A stretch of DNA of 6,744 nt from an uncultured Collinsella sp. (GTDB lineage Bacteria > Actinomycetota > Coriobacteriia > Coriobacteriales > Coriobacteriaceae), in the NCBI GenBank assembly GCA_900552995.1, contig USBX01000047.1:1-6744 (forward strand), written 5' to 3'. The position numbers were made by a program, and so were the translations under genes. The notes under the pieces were generated by a model. It ran no database searches and was not told the origin of the DNA. It saw only the letters and a list, made by a program, of their open reading frames with translations. Each line of letters opens with the position of its first letter. Positions within the stretch are counted from its first letter, which is position 1. Shown here piece by piece: positions 5,355 through 6,744 of this stretch.

Positions 5355-6422
5355 TTGGATAAGAACGAGCTGCAAAAGCGTATGGAACAGGCTATTCGCC
5401 TGACTGCCCCCGGCCAGCCGATCCGCACCGCCCTCGATATGATCATTGCTGGTCACCTGGGTGCCCTTATCTGCGTCGGCGACACCGAAAACGTACTCGC
5501 TGCCGGTAACGACGGCTTCCCGCTCAACATTTCGTTTACCTCGAACCGCCTGTTCGAGCTTTCCAAGATGGACGGTGCCATCGTCATCGACGGCGACCTC
5601 ACCCAGATCCTGCGCGCCAACTTCCACCTCAATCCCGATCCCTCGCTCGCCACGAGTGAAACGGGCATGCGTCACCGTACTGCCGCTCGCATGTCGGTGC
5701 TCACCGATGCCATCGTGATCTCGGTCTCGGCCCGTCGTGCCGTCGTTAACGTGTACGTTCACGGCAAGAGCTACGAGATCCAGCCCGTCACCACCATCAT
5801 GAGTTCGGTCAACCAGCTCGTCGCCACGCTCCAGACTACCCGTCAGTCGCTCGACCGCTCCCTGCTGCGCCTGACGGCCCTCGAGCTCGACGACTACGTT
5901 ACGCTCGCCGATATCACCGGGATTTTCTCGAGCTTCGAGATCATGCAGCAGGCAAAGACCGAACTTAAGGATTGCATTGTCAAGCTGGGCAACCAGGGCA
6001 AGCTCGTGCAGATGCAGCTCGAGCAGCTCGCCGGCTCCAGTATGGATACCGAGTATGACCTGATGATCCGCGACTACGCGAGTGACTCCTCCGAGGCAAA
6101 CGCCGAGAAAATTCGCGCTGAGCTTGCCCGTATGACGCCCAAGGACTTGTCCGACCCGCAGCATGTGGCGGCGGTTCTGGGTTACGACGACCTGGACGAG
6201 GACTCCGTCATGACACCGCTGGGCCTGCGCACGCTTTCGCGCGTGTCCGTCGTGCGCGACGGCGTGGCCGAGAAGATCGTCGACGAGTACGGCTCGCTGC
6301 AGGAGCTCATGGACGACATCAGCGAAGATCCGGAGCGCCTGGGCGACTTTGGCGTCAACAACCCTGCCATTCTTGCGGACTCCCTGTACCGCATGAAGGG
6401 CACCAAACAGGGGAACGCATAA
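5355..6422 (+). CDS. disA: DisA, diadenylate cyclase / DNA integrity scanning protein
   Basis: The product has 355 residues. DisA condenses two ATP into cyclic di-AMP as an octamer and scans DNA; branched DNA suppresses synthesis. The N-terminal DAC domain (about 1-145) has both active-site motifs: DGA at 73-75 within KMDGAIVIDGDL, and RHRTA at 106-110. A helical linker spans about 150-280. A C-terminal helix-hairpin-helix DNA-binding domain covers about 285-348 (GLRTLSRVSVVRDGVAEKIVDEYGSLQELM). Its last hairpin reads LGDFGVNNPAIL where the family usually has a GIGxxRA-type motif, so DNA binding may be altered. Translation starts at TTG. The stop overlaps the ispD start (TAATG), and disA-ispD proximity is known from Firmicutes, where yacL often lies between. 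The 226 bases between mntP and disA hold the elements listed separately and no gene. Confidence 0.96.
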   Translation: MDKNELQKRMEQAIRLTAPGQPIRTALDMIIAGHLGALICVGDTENVLAAGNDGFPLNISFTSNRLFELSKMDGAIVIDGDLTQILRANFHLNPDPSLATSETGMRHRTAARMSVLTDAIVISVSARRAVVNVYVHGKSYEIQPVTTIMSSVNQLVATLQTTRQSLDRSLLRLTALELDDYVTLADITGIFSSFEIMQQAKTELKDCIVKLGNQGKLVQMQLEQLAGSSMDTEYDLMIRDYASDSSEANAEKIRAELARMTPKDLSDPQHVAAVLGYDDLDEDSVMTPLGLRTLSRVSVVRDGVAEKIVDEYGSLQELMDDISEDPERLGDFGVNNPAILADSLYRMKGTKQGNA

Positions 6423-6744
6423 TGGCGCCCGTATGCGCCGTGGTCGTTGCCGGTGGCAGCGGCCAGCGCTTTGGTAACCCCGGTGGTAAGCAGCTCGTCA
6501 ATGTAGCGGGCCGTCCGCTTATGAGCTGGTCCATCCGCGCATTTGACCGTAGCAATAAGGTCGGCCACATCGTGGTGGTGTGCCCTGCCGAGCGCCGTGC
6601 CGAGATGCGCCGCCTGGCCATCGACCCGTTTGACTATGACACGCCCATCAGTTTTGCCGATGCCGGCGAGACCCGCCAGGATTCCACCCGCGCCGGCGTG
6701 CACGCGGTGCCGGCGGGTTTCGAATATGTCGCCATTCACGACGG
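6422..6744 (+). CDS. ispD: IspD, 2-C-methyl-D-erythritol 4-phosphate cytidylyltransferase, N-terminal part (3' cut by window)
   Basis: The first 107 residues are present, with no stop before the window ends. IspD transfers CMP from CTP to MEP in the non-mevalonate isoprenoid pathway in the cytosol. The nucleotide-binding loop VVVAGGSGQRFG (7-18) with R16, then GGKQ with K23, fit the catalytic Arg20/Lys27 pair of E. coli with the same spacing. GETRQDSTRAG (82-92) is the family signature, and the frame ends at VAIHDG, where HDGARP is expected. ATG 6422 shares its A with the disA stop, and AGGGG lies eight bases upstream, so translational coupling is likely. The fold alone could suggest another cytidylyltransferase (TarI-like), but the disA neighbourhood favours IspD. 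An IspD-IspF fusion cannot be excluded because the rest is missing. Confidence 0.93.
   Translation, partial: MAPVCAVVVAGGSGQRFGNPGGKQLVNVAGRPLMSWSIRAFDRSNKVGHIVVVCPAERRAEMRRLAIDPFDYDTPISFADAGETRQDSTRAGVHAVPAGFEYVAIHD

Noticed and set aside
5325..6164. 279-residue minus-strand ORF
   Set aside because: It is antisense to disA, which carries clear DAC and HhH motifs.
6182..6739. 185-residue minus-strand ORF
   Set aside because: It is antisense to the end of disA and to ispD, which has intact family signatures.

Overview
The window is one end of an assembled contig from a GC-rich bacterium. Gene content and order (ClpC, M20C dipeptidase PepD, DisA followed directly by IspD) and the codon style suggest Actinomycetota, most likely Coriobacteriia and perhaps Collinsella. 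That placement is my recognition of protein style, not a search result. The first 47 bases are not biological. They are the 5-base tail of the Illumina P7 oligo, an 8-base i7 index and the 34-base Nextera Read 2 / Tn5 mosaic-end adapter, so genomic sequence starts at base 48.

Layout, left to right: (1) the 3' third of clpC (+), cut by the contig end, with a strong intrinsic terminator. (2) A 270-bp intergenic stretch rich in small hairpins, then pepD (+) and its own strong terminator. (3) A minus-strand hipBA type II toxin-antitoxin module. Its promoter carries three copies of TGCA-N6-TGCA spaced exactly 27 bp apart, a probable HipB operator array. (4) mntP (-), a manganese exporter gene. Its 5' region holds a hairpin that covers the ribosome binding site, a 17-bp dyad and a candidate promoter. 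(5) disA (+), a diadenylate cyclase that starts at TTG. (6) ispD (+), overlapping the disA stop by one base and cut by the window end.

clpC, disA and ispD belong to a neighbourhood known from Firmicutes (clpC-radA-disA-yacL-ispD-ispF). Here a block of pepD, hipBA and mntP lies between clpC and disA, and radA and yacL are absent from the interval. disA and ispD look translationally coupled. hipA and hipB are abutted (stop TAA directly followed by ATG). Sampled 60-base blocks of the N-terminal two thirds of hipA are clearly poorer in GC (43-57%) than blocks from its C-terminal third (65-67%) or pepD (70%), which fits a transferred module.

No wholly new system is evident. The points most worth a second look are the adapter artefact, the evenly phased hipBA operator array with an antitoxin carrying an unusual 70-residue tail, and the two candidate RNA-level control regions upstream of mntP and pepD.
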